Notes: generated by a model not told the origin, from the letters alone. A DNA stretch of 50,269 nucleotides from Bacteroidales bacterium (GCA_017535665.1 JAFXTS010000006.1:1-50269); one strand, 5' to 3'. Shown: positions 35,116 to 43,244, counted from the stretch's first letter. A program made the numbers and translations.

Positions 35116-35971
35116 TCGTCCCACGCTGATCGTCATTGCGGGACCGACCGCGGTCGGAAAGACGCAGTATGCCATTCAAACAGCTATAGAGCACGAATCT
35201 GTCGTTATTTCGGCGGATTCGCGTCAGTTTTACCGTGAGATGAAAATCGGCACGGCGGCGCCCACCGAGGAGGAGCTGGCGCAAGTGAAACACTACTTTG
35301 TCGGACATCTCTCCATACATGATTATTACAGCGTGTCGCGGTTCGAGCAGGATGTGCTGGCGCTGCTGCCCGAACTGTTCGCCCGATACGGCACGGTGGT
35401 GATGACCGGCGGCTCTGGCATGTACATTGATGCGGTGTGCCACGGCATCGATGACCTGCCCGACCCCGACGAGCAGACCCGCAGCTATGTGCAGGAACTG
35501 TTCCGACAAGAAGGAGTGGCCGGGCTCCGCGCCCAGCTGCGCCGCCTCGACCCACGCTACTACGACCGCTGCAACCTCGCCGACCACAAGCGGATGATGC
35601 GCGCCATCGAGGTGTCGCTGCAAACTGGACAGCCCTATTCCAACTTGTTGACCAACAATCGGAAACAGCGCGACTTCGACATCGTGAAAGTCTGTCTGGC
35701 CCGTCCCCGCGAGGAACTTTTCGACCGCATCAACCGCCGCGTGCAGGTAATGATGGAACAGGGATGGCTGGAAGAGGCCAAGGCACTCTATCCCTATCGT
35801 CAGCTCAACGCCCTCAACACCGTCGGCTACAAGGAGTTGTTCGACTATTTCGATGGGAAACTCACCTTGGAGCAGGCCATCACCGACATCCAAACGCATA
35901 CGCGTCGCTATGCCAAACGACAGATGACTTGGTTCAAACGGGATGGGAGTTATCAGTGGGTAGATGTGTAA
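35096..35971 (+). CDS. miaA: tRNA dimethylallyltransferase
   Basis: The 291-residue enzyme transfers the dimethylallyl group to N6 of A37 in tRNAs that read UNN codons, the first step of ms2i6A formation. The P-loop IAGPTAVGKT is at residues 14-23. SADSRQFYREMKIGTAAPT and MTGGSGMYIDAV are the other conserved substrate-binding segments, and the C-terminal RRYAKRQMTWFKR is diagnostic. The start is a GTG at 35096 inside the preceding gene. No later ATG would keep the N-terminal strand before the P-loop, so this start is well supported. The length is slightly short but normal for Bacteroidota. Confidence 0.96.
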   Translation: MNFPIYSRPTLIVIAGPTAVGKTQYAIQTAIEHESVVISADSRQFYREMKIGTAAPTEEELAQVKHYFVGHLSIHDYYSVSRFEQDVLALLPELFARYGTVVMTGGSGMYIDAVCHGIDDLPDPDEQTRSYVQELFRQEGVAGLRAQLRRLDPRYYDRCNLADHKRMMRAIEVSLQTGQPYSNLLTNNRKQRDFDIVKVCLARPREELFDRINRRVQVMMEQGWLEEAKALYPYRQLNALNTVGYKELFDYFDGKLTLEQAITDIQTHTRRYAKRQMTWFKRDGSYQWVDV

Positions 35972-35983
35972 GGGGGTGAAATG

Positions 35984-36018
35984 TACAATTTACAATGTAC
36001 AATGAACAATTAACAATT
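35984..36018. repeat. Heptanucleotide tandem repeat, five units
   Basis: Five consecutive 7-bp units: TACAATT, TACAATG, TACAATG, AACAATT, AACAATT. They lie in the 86-bp gap between miaA and maf. The same heptad occurs on the other strand at 19764-19784. Arrays of this kind are familiar in some bacterial intergenic regions, but their role is unclear. Confidence 0.8.
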
Positions 36019-36057
36019 ATTAGCTGAGATGTTTTAGTCAGAATATTTTGAAGAATT

Positions 36058-36651
36058 ATGTTATTAGAAGAAATTAAAAAATATAAAATCTATTTGGCTT
36101 CGCAGTCGCCGCGGAGGCGGGAGCTGCTGGCGGGCATGGGTTTCGACTTTGAGGTGATGCCCACGCACGTCAAGGAGGTGCATCCGGAAGGGTGTACGCC
36201 AGCGCAGTTGGTGGAGCATCTCTCGCGGCTCAAACTCTCGGCCGTGAAGTTGGTGGATTTCCCAGAAAACGCTCTTTTCATTGCTTGCGATACGGTGGTG
36301 GTGCTGGATGATGAGGTGTTGGAAAAACCTGAAAACGAGGAAGATGCATTCCGTATGTTGCACAGCCTGTCAGGTCGTGAGCATGTGGTGATGAGTGGGG
36401 TTACGGTAATGACACGCCGTTATTGTGCCACCCGCCATAGCGAGACCCGAGTGCGTTTTCGCACCTTCAGCGATGAAGAGCTGTGGTACTATATCCGCCA
36501 TTACCGTCCGTTCGACAAGGCCGGAGCGTATGGCATTCAGGAGTGGATTGGCTATATGGGAATGCAGGGCATGAACGGCTCGTTTTACAACGTGATGGGT
36601 CTGCCGACGGATGTGGTTTGGGATATGCTGCAAGATGCTGTAAAAGAATAA
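36058..36651 (+). CDS. Maf family nucleotide pyrophosphatase
   Basis: The 197-residue cytoplasmic protein is a Maf-type nucleoside triphosphate pyrophosphatase that clears dTTP/UTP or modified nucleotides. Marks are the N-terminal LASQSPRRRELLAGMGFDFE, the catalytic acid segment ACDTVVVLDDEVLEKPENEE, MLHSLSGREHVVMSGV, and DKAGAYGIQEWIGYMGMQGM. The arrangement fits the YhdE subgroup better than YceF, but substrate preference was not tested. It follows miaA after a gap with a heptad repeat. The ATG at 36058 is immediately followed by the family-typical lysine-rich start. Confidence 0.93.
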   Translation: MLLEEIKKYKIYLASQSPRRRELLAGMGFDFEVMPTHVKEVHPEGCTPAQLVEHLSRLKLSAVKLVDFPENALFIACDTVVVLDDEVLEKPENEEDAFRMLHSLSGREHVVMSGVTVMTRRYCATRHSETRVRFRTFSDEELWYYIRHYRPFDKAGAYGIQEWIGYMGMQGMNGSFYNVMGLPTDVVWDMLQDAVKE

Positions 36652-36699
36652 ATTAAAAGATATTTTTCTTTTATATAGATGTAGGCAACATTTTTTTTG

Positions 36700-36707
36700 T
36701 ATTTTTG
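36700..36707 (+). promoter_or_regulatory. Bacteroidota -7 box for the IgGFc-domain cargo
   Basis: TATTTTTG fits TAnnTTTG, 31 bp before the ATG at 36739, preceded by a run of eight T. Confidence 0.6.
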
Positions 36708-36738
36708 TAAATTCTAAAAATAGAGAAAGATTTTGGCT

Positions 36739-39354
36739 ATGAATAAGCATATTGTTTATGTTCTAATTTTGGCTTTGGCGTTATTCTGTGCTGGTTTTCA
36801 ATCTGTTAAGGCGCAGAATGCCTCTACGCAAGGAACGGATTTCTGGTTTGCATTCATCAACAATAATGGGTCTAACCCTACGCAGACCTGTCTGATTCTG
36901 TCTGCGGAGCGTGCATGTAGTGTCATCGTGACGAATCCGAATACGGGTTGGCAGACCAGCGCAAGCATTCCAGCTGGCGGCCGTGTGGATGTGGATGTTC
37001 CGTTGGCGCAGGGCTATCACTCTTCCACCACCGATGGTGTCGCCTATAATTTGGGTTGTCACGTGGTGGCCTCCGATACCATTTCGGCTTACTCTATGAA
37101 CTATAGGGATGCCTCATTCGATGGTGGCCATCTTTTGCCGACCAGCACGTTGGGTGATGAGTACATGGTTGAGACCATTCCTCCCGGTTTGAACGGCAGC
37201 ACAGTGATGCTGTTGGCCACAGAGAACAACACCATCATAGAGGTGACTCCTTCGGCAGCCACCACCAACGGATGGGCAGCGGGCAGTACGCAGATGGTCA
37301 CGCTGAACGCCGGTCAGGTGTACCAGTTCACCACAACATCTACCGATGGCAGCTTTTCGGGCACCAGCATCCGCACACAGGACTGCAAGAAGATTGCGGT
37401 GTTTGCGGGTGGCAAGTGCGCGCAGGCTCCTTCAGGATGCACCTATTGCGACCACATTTATGAACCGATGATTCCCGTGATTTATTGGGGTAATCATTTT
37501 GCTGTCACCACTTCCCAATCTCGTACGAAGGATGTGGTGCGTGTAACTGCCAAGAATGCCGGTACCACTGTTACTAAGAACGGCACCGTGGTGGCCAACT
37601 TGAACGCTGGCGGTACCTATCATTTTGAACTCACCTCCACTGAGGGCTCCTGCTACATTGAAACCTCCGGTCCGGCTGTCTGCTATCTCTATATCACTGG
37701 TCAGAGTTGTGGTGGCGGATCTGGTGACCCTTCCATGGTCTATATCGCCCCTATTGAGCAGAATATTAAGAAGATAACATTTGGAACGTACGAATATTCA
37801 GGGAATACCACCAACCACTATGTGAATGTGGTCACCCGTACAGATAATGTTGCTTCCGTGCGTTTGGATGGCAATAATGTGAGCGGTCAGTTCACCACGC
37901 TGGCAGGCAATCCACAGTACTCTTTCGCCCGTATCTCTATCTCCCATGCCACACATACTTTGCAGTGCGATAGCGGTTTGGTGGCCCATGTGTATGGTTT
38001 GTATAATGTTACCTCATACGGGTATTCAGTGGGATCCAGTGCTATCAACCTCACTTCCAGCATGCTCGTTAACCATGTTAATTCGGTTGATATTCCTGAA
38101 AGTCAAACCTATTGTGCCAACCGCAACATTGATTTTGAAGTTCAGTTGAATTATCCCTATAACAGCATCACTTGGTATTTTGGGGATGGTAGCAGCAGCA
38201 ACACCAATCCGACTGTTCACTTGTACGATAGCGAAGGTTCGTATAATGTGATGGTCGTTATTGAACGTGTGGGGCAAGACAACTGCTATGGTGATATCTA
38301 CGACACGTTGCGCACCACGGTGAATATCCCGCCGCCAGATCCGATTCCGGTGTATGTGGCCTTATGTGCGGGCGGTACATACGATTTCTATGGTGAAATT
38401 CTTGATCAACCAGGTGTTTATACACATGTTGTTTCCAGCGGTGGTGAATGCGACTCTACCATTGAGTTGCACCTCTCCATCGTACCCACCGACCCGATTC
38501 CGATATATGCGAATATCTGTCCGGGCGAGACCTTTTGGTTCAACGGCCGCAGCTATAATCAGGTGGGTAACTATTTAGACACGATAGCTACTGCTGCGGG
38601 TTGCGACAGTATTGTGGAGCTGCATCTGAGTTATTCCACTATTCCCAGTGTAAGTTTGGGTAGCGATAAGGTGCTATGTACCAGTGCCGATTTCCCGGTT
38701 CTCTTGTCGCCGTCGGTTACGGGAGGTGGAAGCAATGCCACCTATGCTTGGAGTACGGGCGAAACTACTCGCACCATAGAAGCCCATCAAGCGGGCACCT
38801 ACCAGGTGACGGTAACCAACGAGGCCGGCTGCTTCGGCACCAGCAGCGTTGACATCCGCGTGCAGGCAGCGCTCACTTTGGAGATTGAGCAGACCGAAGA
38901 TTTCTGCGACAAAGGGGTTACCACGCTCGTCGCCCATACCAACGCTCCGCATTTGCAGTGGAGTACGGGCGAGAGTGTGAGCGAGATCGTCATCCATGGT
39001 TACGGCCGCTACTATGTGCGCGCCTACGACGGCCCATGTGAGGTGTCGAGTAATATCGACATCCCCCGCTGCCCCTTCAACCTCTATTTCCCCAACTGCA
39101 TCACCGCCACCTTCGACGATGGCGTGAACGACTACTTCTTCATGTCGGATCCGAGCCTGGTGAGCGAGTTCGAGATCTGGATCTATGACCGGTGGGGCAT
39201 GCTGGTCTATCACTCCACCGACCCCCATTTCCAATGGGACGGCACGGTGAACGGCAAGGTGGCCGCCAACAACGAGTTCTCATGGAGGGCTTTCGCTAAG
39301 CCGAAGACAGAAGATAAGAAGTACAGCTTCTTCGGAAGTGTGCTGGTATTGTAA
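36739..39354 (+). CDS. T9SS type B cargo with IgGFc-binding-like domain, PKD and CDS repeats
   Basis: The 871-residue protein has a signal peptide (MNKHIVYVLILALALFCAGF...KAQ). A long N-terminal domain (about 25-430) resembles the IgGFc-binding protein N-terminal family: GTDFWFAFINNNGSNPTQTC, VVASDTISAYSMNYRDASFD and VAHVYGLYNVTSYGYSVGS. A PKD-like domain (ITWYFGDGSSSNTNP) follows. Next come two GCDS-type repeats (ECDSTIELHLSIVP, GCDSIVELHLSY) and two WSTGE Ig-like modules. The type B sorting domain is IWIYDRWGMLVYHS with HFQWDGTVNGK. It is probably a surface-exposed binding protein. The domain name comes from a mammalian mucin-associated protein and does not prove antibody binding. The ATG at 36739 is preferred to an in-frame TTG two codons upstream. 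Confidence 0.88.
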   Translation: MNKHIVYVLILALALFCAGFQSVKAQNASTQGTDFWFAFINNNGSNPTQTCLILSAERACSVIVTNPNTGWQTSASIPAGGRVDVDVPLAQGYHSSTTDGVAYNLGCHVVASDTISAYSMNYRDASFDGGHLLPTSTLGDEYMVETIPPGLNGSTVMLLATENNTIIEVTPSAATTNGWAAGSTQMVTLNAGQVYQFTTTSTDGSFSGTSIRTQDCKKIAVFAGGKCAQAPSGCTYCDHIYEPMIPVIYWGNHFAVTTSQSRTKDVVRVTAKNAGTTVTKNGTVVANLNAGGTYHFELTSTEGSCYIETSGPAVCYLYITGQSCGGGSGDPSMVYIAPIEQNIKKITFGTYEYSGNTTNHYVNVVTRTDNVASVRLDGNNVSGQFTTLAGNPQYSFARISISHATHTLQCDSGLVAHVYGLYNVTSYGYSVGSSAINLTSSMLVNHVNSVDIPESQTYCANRNIDFEVQLNYPYNSITWYFGDGSSSNTNPTVHLYDSEGSYNVMVVIERVGQDNCYGDIYDTLRTTVNIPPPDPIPVYVALCAGGTYDFYGEILDQPGVYTHVVSSGGECDSTIELHLSIVPTDPIPIYANICPGETFWFNGRSYNQVGNYLDTIATAAGCDSIVELHLSYSTIPSVSLGSDKVLCTSADFPVLLSPSVTGGGSNATYAWSTGETTRTIEAHQAGTYQVTVTNEAGCFGTSSVDIRVQAALTLEIEQTEDFCDKGVTTLVAHTNAPHLQWSTGESVSEIVIHGYGRYYVRAYDGPCEVSSNIDIPRCPFNLYFPNCITATFDDGVNDYFFMSDPSLVSEFEIWIYDRWGMLVYHSTDPHFQWDGTVNGKVAANNEFSWRAFAKPKTEDKKYSFFGSVLVL

Positions 39355-39360
39355 ATCATC

Positions 39361-39385
39361 AAGACGCTGCAAAGCGTCTTTTTTA
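39361..39385 (+). terminator. Terminator after the IgGFc-domain cargo
   Basis: A perfect 8-bp stem, AAGACGCT / AGCGTCTT, with a GCAA tetraloop, followed by TTTT. Its T-tract runs into the next -7 box. Confidence 0.85.
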
Positions 39386-39391
39386 TATTTG
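39384..39391 (+). promoter_or_regulatory. Bacteroidota -7 box for the small beta-barrel protein
   Basis: TATATTTG fits TAnnTTTG, 81 bp before the ATG at 39473. It overlaps the tail of the upstream terminator. Confidence 0.5.
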
Positions 39392-39472
39392 TTGAATAAT
39401 ATATGATGTTGGTTATAATAAAGTAATTGTTTATTGAAAATCTCAATTATTAATCATTAAAAATCAATCACT

Positions 39473-40033
39473 ATGAAAAAGAAAGTTTTTTTAGCAATTT
39501 TTAGTGTGATGTTCTGTGCGTCTGCCGCATTTGCACAGGCTCCCTACAAACACAGTATCGGTGCTACAGTTGGCTCTATGCAGGCCTTTTCTTACAAGAC
39601 CTTCGTGACCGACCATTTCGCTATCCAAGTGGATTTGGGTACCAAAATCACCCATACCGATGGTGAAAATATCAGAGGTATCAATATTTGGGATTTGGAG
39701 TTGAATCCGAATTTCATGTACGAGGGCAACTTCGTGGCCGGTCTCTATGGCTTTGCCGGTGGTGGTGTAAGCCTGGGGTATAGCTGGAATTGGTGGTATC
39801 CTCGTTATCATTATGAAGGTGGTTACTATTATTATCATCATCGTTGGGATTTAGGTAAATTCGGCATCAATGCCATTTTAGGATTGGAGTACAAGTTGGA
39901 TATTCCTCTTACCCTTCAGTTGGATTTCCGTCCCGGTTACGGTATGCTTTTTGATGATAGGTATTATTTTGGACCTGACGTGTGGAACTACTTCGACTGG
40001 AGCCTGAATGCCGGAGTACGATATGCTTTTTAG
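39473..40033 (+). CDS. Small outer-membrane beta-barrel-like protein
   Basis: The 186-residue precursor has a signal peptide (MKKKVFLAIFSVMFCASAAFAQ). The mature part has alternating hydrophobic/polar strands (HFAIQVDLGTKITHT, FVAGLYGFAGGGVSLGYSW, LTLQLDFRPGYGML) and ends in a terminal aromatic strand (SLNAGVRYAF), with the C-terminal Phe that the BAM complex recognises. This suggests an 8-stranded OmpX/OmpW-like barrel in the outer membrane. A striking aromatic and histidine-rich loop (about residues 103-124, with WNWWYPRYHYEGGYYYYHHR) breaks the pattern. No specific family is recognised. It has its own promoter and is followed by the 40035-40127 repeat array. Confidence 0.75.
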   Translation: MKKKVFLAIFSVMFCASAAFAQAPYKHSIGATVGSMQAFSYKTFVTDHFAIQVDLGTKITHTDGENIRGINIWDLELNPNFMYEGNFVAGLYGFAGGGVSLGYSWNWWYPRYHYEGGYYYYHHRWDLGKFGINAILGLEYKLDIPLTLQLDFRPGYGMLFDDRYYFGPDVWNYFDWSLNAGVRYAF

Positions 40034-40034
40034 G

Positions 40035-40127
40035 GATTTGAGCTCGCTGCGCTCGCATTTGAGGCTCACTGCGTTCGCATTTGAGGCTCACTGCGTTCGC
40101 ATTTGAGCTCACTGCGTGAGCATTTGA
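40035..40127. repeat. Tandem repeat of a 21-22 bp unit (four copies)
   Basis: Four direct copies lie at 40035-40055, 40056-40077, 40078-40099 and 40100-40120, followed by a partial CATTTGA. The unit begins CATTTGAG and ends CTGCGTTCG or a variant. Copies 2 and 3 are identical. Copy 4 ends CTGCGTGAG, which lets GCTCAC/GTGAGC form a perfect hairpin. The array starts one base after the stop of the beta-barrel gene and is noncoding in that frame. Confidence 0.85.
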
Positions 40128-40151
40128 AATTTATAATTTTGAAAAATATTG

Positions 40152-40180
40152 AACGGGGAATGCCTGCATTTCCCGTTTTT
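40152..40180 (+). terminator. Terminator upstream of mutL
   Basis: A nearly perfect 12-bp stem (AACGGGGAATGC / GCATTTCCCGTT, one G-T pair, tight loop) is followed by TTT. It ends the beta-barrel transcript after the repeat array. Confidence 0.82.
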
Positions 40181-40185
40181 AATAG

Positions 40186-40193
40186 TATCTTTG
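40186..40193 (+). promoter_or_regulatory. Bacteroidota -7 box for mutL
   Basis: TATCTTTG fits TAnnTTTG, 22 bp before the mutL start. Confidence 0.6.
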
Positions 40194-40215
40194 CACTTCA
40201 ATTCTTAAAGACGAA

Positions 40216-42048
40216 ATGATGGAAGATATTATCAGATTGTTGCCAGAGGCGGTGGCCAACCAGATTGCGGCCGGCGAGGTGGTGCAGCGGCCCGCTTCTG
40301 CTGTTAAGGAGCTGTTAGAGAATGCGGTGGATGCGGGCGGCAAGAACATCCAGCTGGTGGTGAAGGATGCGGGCCGCACGCTCATCCAGGTGATTGATGA
40401 TGGCAAGGGAATGAGTTTCAACGATGCAAGGCTCTGCTTCGAGCGTCATGCCACCTCTAAGATACGCAGCGCGGAGGATTTGTTTTCCATTCATACTAAA
40501 GGATTTAGAGGAGAGGCTCTGGCATCCATCGCCGCTATCGCCCATGTGGAGCTGAAAACCAAGCGGGCGGAGGATGAAACGGGCACGGTGGTGCTGATTG
40601 AGGGCGGCGAGGTGAAGGAACAGAGTCCGACCACCACGGCCAACGGCACCAGCATATCGGTGCGCAACCTCTTTTTCAACGTGCCGGCACGCCGCAACTT
40701 CCTCAAGTCCGACAACACTGAGTTTGGCTGCATCGAGGAGGAATTTATCCGGGTGGCCCTCATCCATCCCGACATTGCCTTCACCCTCTACCACAACGGC
40801 AAACTTACCTACCAGCTCAAGGAGGGCAATTTCAAACAGCGTATCAGCGGCATTTTCGGCAGTCATTTCAACGATAGAATTTTCCCTATCGAACAAGAAA
40901 CCAACTATATCAAAATTACGGGTTTTTTGGGAAAACCCGAATCGGCCAAGAAGAAACGGGCAGAGCAGTATATGTTTATCAATCATAGATTTATAAAAAA
41001 CAGCTCGCTGCATTTCGCCATAGAGTCGGCCTACGAACAGGTGCTGCCCGACGGCACGCATCCCCTCTACTTCCTCTCCATCGAGCTGGATCCAGCCACG
41101 GTGGATGTGAACGTGAGTCCCACCAAAGTGGATATCAAGTTGCAGGACGACCGGGTGGTGTATGGCTTCCTCTTTGCTGCCGTAAAGAAGGCGATTGGCG
41201 AGTTCTCGCTGATTCCGCAGTTAGACTTCGACTACGACACCGATCTGGATCTGAACAACGTGCCGCAAACCGGTCCTATCAAGGTGCCGCATGTGTCGTT
41301 GAGTCCGGGGTACAACCCGTTCAACAGTTTCTCGAATCCCCGTTCCACCTACCAGCAGCCGAGCCACCATTCCACAAGCGCCAATCCCGATTGGGACAGC
41401 TTCTTGAAAGGGATTAAAGAGACGGAAGTGACGGTTGCCCAGCCCGAAGAACAGAAGGTAATGCAGTTTGAAGATTCGGCACAGGATATGTTGGTGGAGG
41501 TGACCTCTTATATTGTGGTGCAAAAACGCTATCTTTTTGTTTCATTGCAAGATAAGATGCACGTCATCGACATCGTACGGGCGAATGAGCGCATCATTTA
41601 CGAAAATTATCTCCAGGCGCTCAAGGACCAGCCCGTTACCGTGCAGCAGTCACTCTTCCCGGAGACGGTGGTGCTGAATGGTGCGCGCGCCGAGCTGCTC
41701 ACCGAAATTCGCGGCGACCTCCTCAAGTTAGGCTACGACATCGAGCCGATGGGTGGCGGCAACTTTGCGGTCAATGGCACGCCCCATGATGAGGAGGAGG
41801 GTGACGTGCAGACCATGGTGGAGAATCTGCTGGACGAATATCAGTCACACCTCATTGCGCACCGTGCTGAGCGCGACAAAAACTTGGCCCTCAGCCTTGC
41901 CCATCAGAAAAAGGCGGTGATGAAGCCTTTGTCTAACCTGCAGGAAGTCAATCATTTCTTGCAGCAACTGTTTGCCTGTCTGCTGCCTTCCATTACGCCT
42001 TCTGGAAAGAAAATTTTTGAGGTGATGGAGGTGGAGAAAATGTTCTAA
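40216..42048 (+). CDS. mutL: DNA mismatch repair protein MutL
   Basis: The 610-residue protein couples MutS mismatch recognition to strand removal. The N-terminal GHKL ATPase is intact: ELLENAVDAGGKNI with the catalytic Glu, DDGKGM, and GFRGEALASIAAIAHV. Then comes the PNFFNVPARRNFLKS-like segment (here LFFNVPARRNFLKS) and the transducer domain (VDVNVSPTKVDIKLQ). A long linker leads to the C-terminal dimerisation domain from about residue 420. At the usual endonuclease motif DQHA(X)2E(X)4E this protein reads DIVRANERIIYE, so the first Asp and both Glu positions are kept but Gln, His and Ala are replaced. Two adjacent ATGs (40216 and 40219) are possible starts. It is convergent with the acyltransferase cassette. 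Confidence 0.96.
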   Translation: MMEDIIRLLPEAVANQIAAGEVVQRPASAVKELLENAVDAGGKNIQLVVKDAGRTLIQVIDDGKGMSFNDARLCFERHATSKIRSAEDLFSIHTKGFRGEALASIAAIAHVELKTKRAEDETGTVVLIEGGEVKEQSPTTTANGTSISVRNLFFNVPARRNFLKSDNTEFGCIEEEFIRVALIHPDIAFTLYHNGKLTYQLKEGNFKQRISGIFGSHFNDRIFPIEQETNYIKITGFLGKPESAKKKRAEQYMFINHRFIKNSSLHFAIESAYEQVLPDGTHPLYFLSIELDPATVDVNVSPTKVDIKLQDDRVVYGFLFAAVKKAIGEFSLIPQLDFDYDTDLDLNNVPQTGPIKVPHVSLSPGYNPFNSFSNPRSTYQQPSHHSTSANPDWDSFLKGIKETEVTVAQPEEQKVMQFEDSAQDMLVEVTSYIVVQKRYLFVSLQDKMHVIDIVRANERIIYENYLQALKDQPVTVQQSLFPETVVLNGARAELLTEIRGDLLKLGYDIEPMGGGNFAVNGTPHDEEEGDVQTMVENLLDEYQSHLIAHRAERDKNLALSLAHQKKAVMKPLSNLQEVNHFLQQLFACLLPSITPSGKKIFEVMEVEKMF

Positions 42049-42073
42049 GGGGAAATTTTAGCCTAAAGTCGAA

Positions 42074-42190
42074 TTAGAAAGTGGTGTAAAGACAGGAGAT
42101 GTCGCCATCGCTGCGTACCATGAGCAAAAGCAGCATCAGCGCGAGTACGACAATGGCTATCACTATTTTAACGATTCTCTTTTTCCACAT
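42074..42190 (-). CDS. 38-residue single-helix microprotein with DltX-like C-terminal motif
   Basis: A short ORF starts inside the last codons of the DltD-like gene (23-nt overlap, +1 frame) and ends 25 bp short of the convergent mutL stop. The peptide has a basic N-terminus (MWKKRIVK), one hydrophobic helix (residues about 9-25, VIAIVVLALMLLLLMV) and a 13-residue tail ending CLYTTF at the C-terminus. The positive-inside rule puts the C-terminus in the periplasm. The tail has Tyr at -4 and Phe at the very end. From memory this fits the C-terminal hexapeptide acyl-shuttle motif (F-x-Y-x-x-F type) of DltX, where an MBOAT enzyme loads an acyl group on the Tyr and the DltD-type protein takes it off. 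Here both partners are the two genes just upstream. The order, overlap, topology and motif agree; only the first Phe of the motif is changed, to Cys. Confidence 0.72.
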   Translation of the reverse strand: MWKKRIVKIVIAIVVLALMLLLLMVRSDGDISCLYTTF

Positions 42191-43244
42191 AATCCTTAAT
42201 TCTTTGATAGATTAAATATCCGCCGTAACTGGTGTGGTGCTGCCAGTCTCTGAAAGTCCCCGGCACCGTTGAGAGGTCGGTACAGTCGATATATTTCGCG
42301 CCCTCTTCATTAAGAACGTGCAGCATGCCTTTTGTAACCTGCTGCATTTTAGGAAGTTCGTCGGGATGCACTTGGGAAAAGGCTATATGGTTGTACGGAC
42401 CGGCCACAAAAACGATGTCGATGCCGCGCTCTTTGCAAAGGTGAATCATGGTGCGTAACTCATCCGCGCGATAGGTCTCTTCGGGATGCGGATGCAACGT
42501 GTAGGAATGCACATTGAAATCGGCTGAAACATTCAGTTGGTAGTTGTGTTGGCTGCTGTCGGGACGGTCGCCGTTGCTGGGCAAACTTTCCACAAATGCA
42601 GGATTGATCCAAGTCAACTCCTCGGAAAACTTCTCTTCATGGATTCTGAAACGCAAATCTTGATAATATTTCCGCCGGATATTGTCGAAATGGTAATACA
42701 ACTCATCCTCAATTCTATCCAAAATATTGCCTTTATTCTTTTGTAGAATGTTGTCAACATCTTGATTTTTAGGATGATTGGAGCGTTTGTAAATGGTGGG
42801 TGAAACGTAACGGTTGAAATAGTCCACGTTGCTGGAAGCGACTTTCCCGCAGCCGTAGGCAGGGTTGAGGAAGAAGATGACCTTCAGCCCTTTTACATTG
42901 TCATTGCTCTGAATCAGAGGGAAATAGACGCAGGGTGTTCTGCCCGCTCCCGCAATGATCGAAAATCCGCAGTGAAGGCTCGTGTCCTCGTTCAGAAAGT
43001 CGAAGTAGTTGGCATTCTCGTGTGTGTGGCTCTCGGAAGTGCCTAAAACCAGATATCCGTTATTCTTTTTGATGCTTTTCAGCAGCAGATCAGTATATAA
43101 GGGATTGTTGTCGCGCAAATCCTGATGGCGGATGGTGTAGAGTTGCTGGTCAAATTCAGGTGCATGGAAGGTGGGGATGAGGCAGGCCACCACCATCCAT
43201 AAGAGGAGGGCGACCAACGCCGTCACACCGACCCAAGCCAGCAC
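42168..43244 (-). CDS. DltD-like extracytoplasmic acyl transferase (SGNH-type)
   Basis: The protein has about 358 residues from the GTG at 43244. It has an N-terminal membrane anchor (about 5-25) and a periplasmic domain with the DltD-type catalytic marks: nucleophile Ser70 in LVLGTSESHTHENANYF and the Asp-His pair in FRDWQHHTSYGGYLIY near residues 333-337. DltD proteins hand the acyl group from the carrier tyrosine to the final polymer. The in-frame start is uncertain. The natural N-terminus MKKLYQLKVLAW would begin at the ATG at 43269, which overlaps the MBOAT stop as ATGA, but a run of seven A after that ATG shifts it one base out of frame. The gene is in an operon with the MBOAT gene upstream and the microprotein downstream. 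The polymer acceptor is unknown, and no dltA or dltC is nearby. Confidence 0.82.
   Translation of the reverse strand: MLAWVGVTALVALLLWMVVACLIPTFHAPEFDQQLYTIRHQDLRDNNPLYTDLLLKSIKKNNGYLVLGTSESHTHENANYFDFLNEDTSLHCGFSIIAGAGRTPCVYFPLIQSNDNVKGLKVIFFLNPAYGCGKVASSNVDYFNRYVSPTIYKRSNHPKNQDVDNILQKNKGNILDRIEDELYYHFDNIRRKYYQDLRFRIHEEKFSEELTWINPAFVESLPSNGDRPDSSQHNYQLNVSADFNVHSYTLHPHPEETYRADELRTMIHLCKERGIDIVFVAGPYNHIAFSQVHPDELPKMQQVTKGMLHVLNEEGAKYIDCTDLSTVPGTFRDWQHHTSYGGYLIYQRIKDYVEKENR

Noticed and set aside
40056..40099. Possible CRISPR repeats
   Set aside because: The 22-bp copies are directly adjacent with no unique spacers and no cas genes nearby, so this is a simple tandem repeat.
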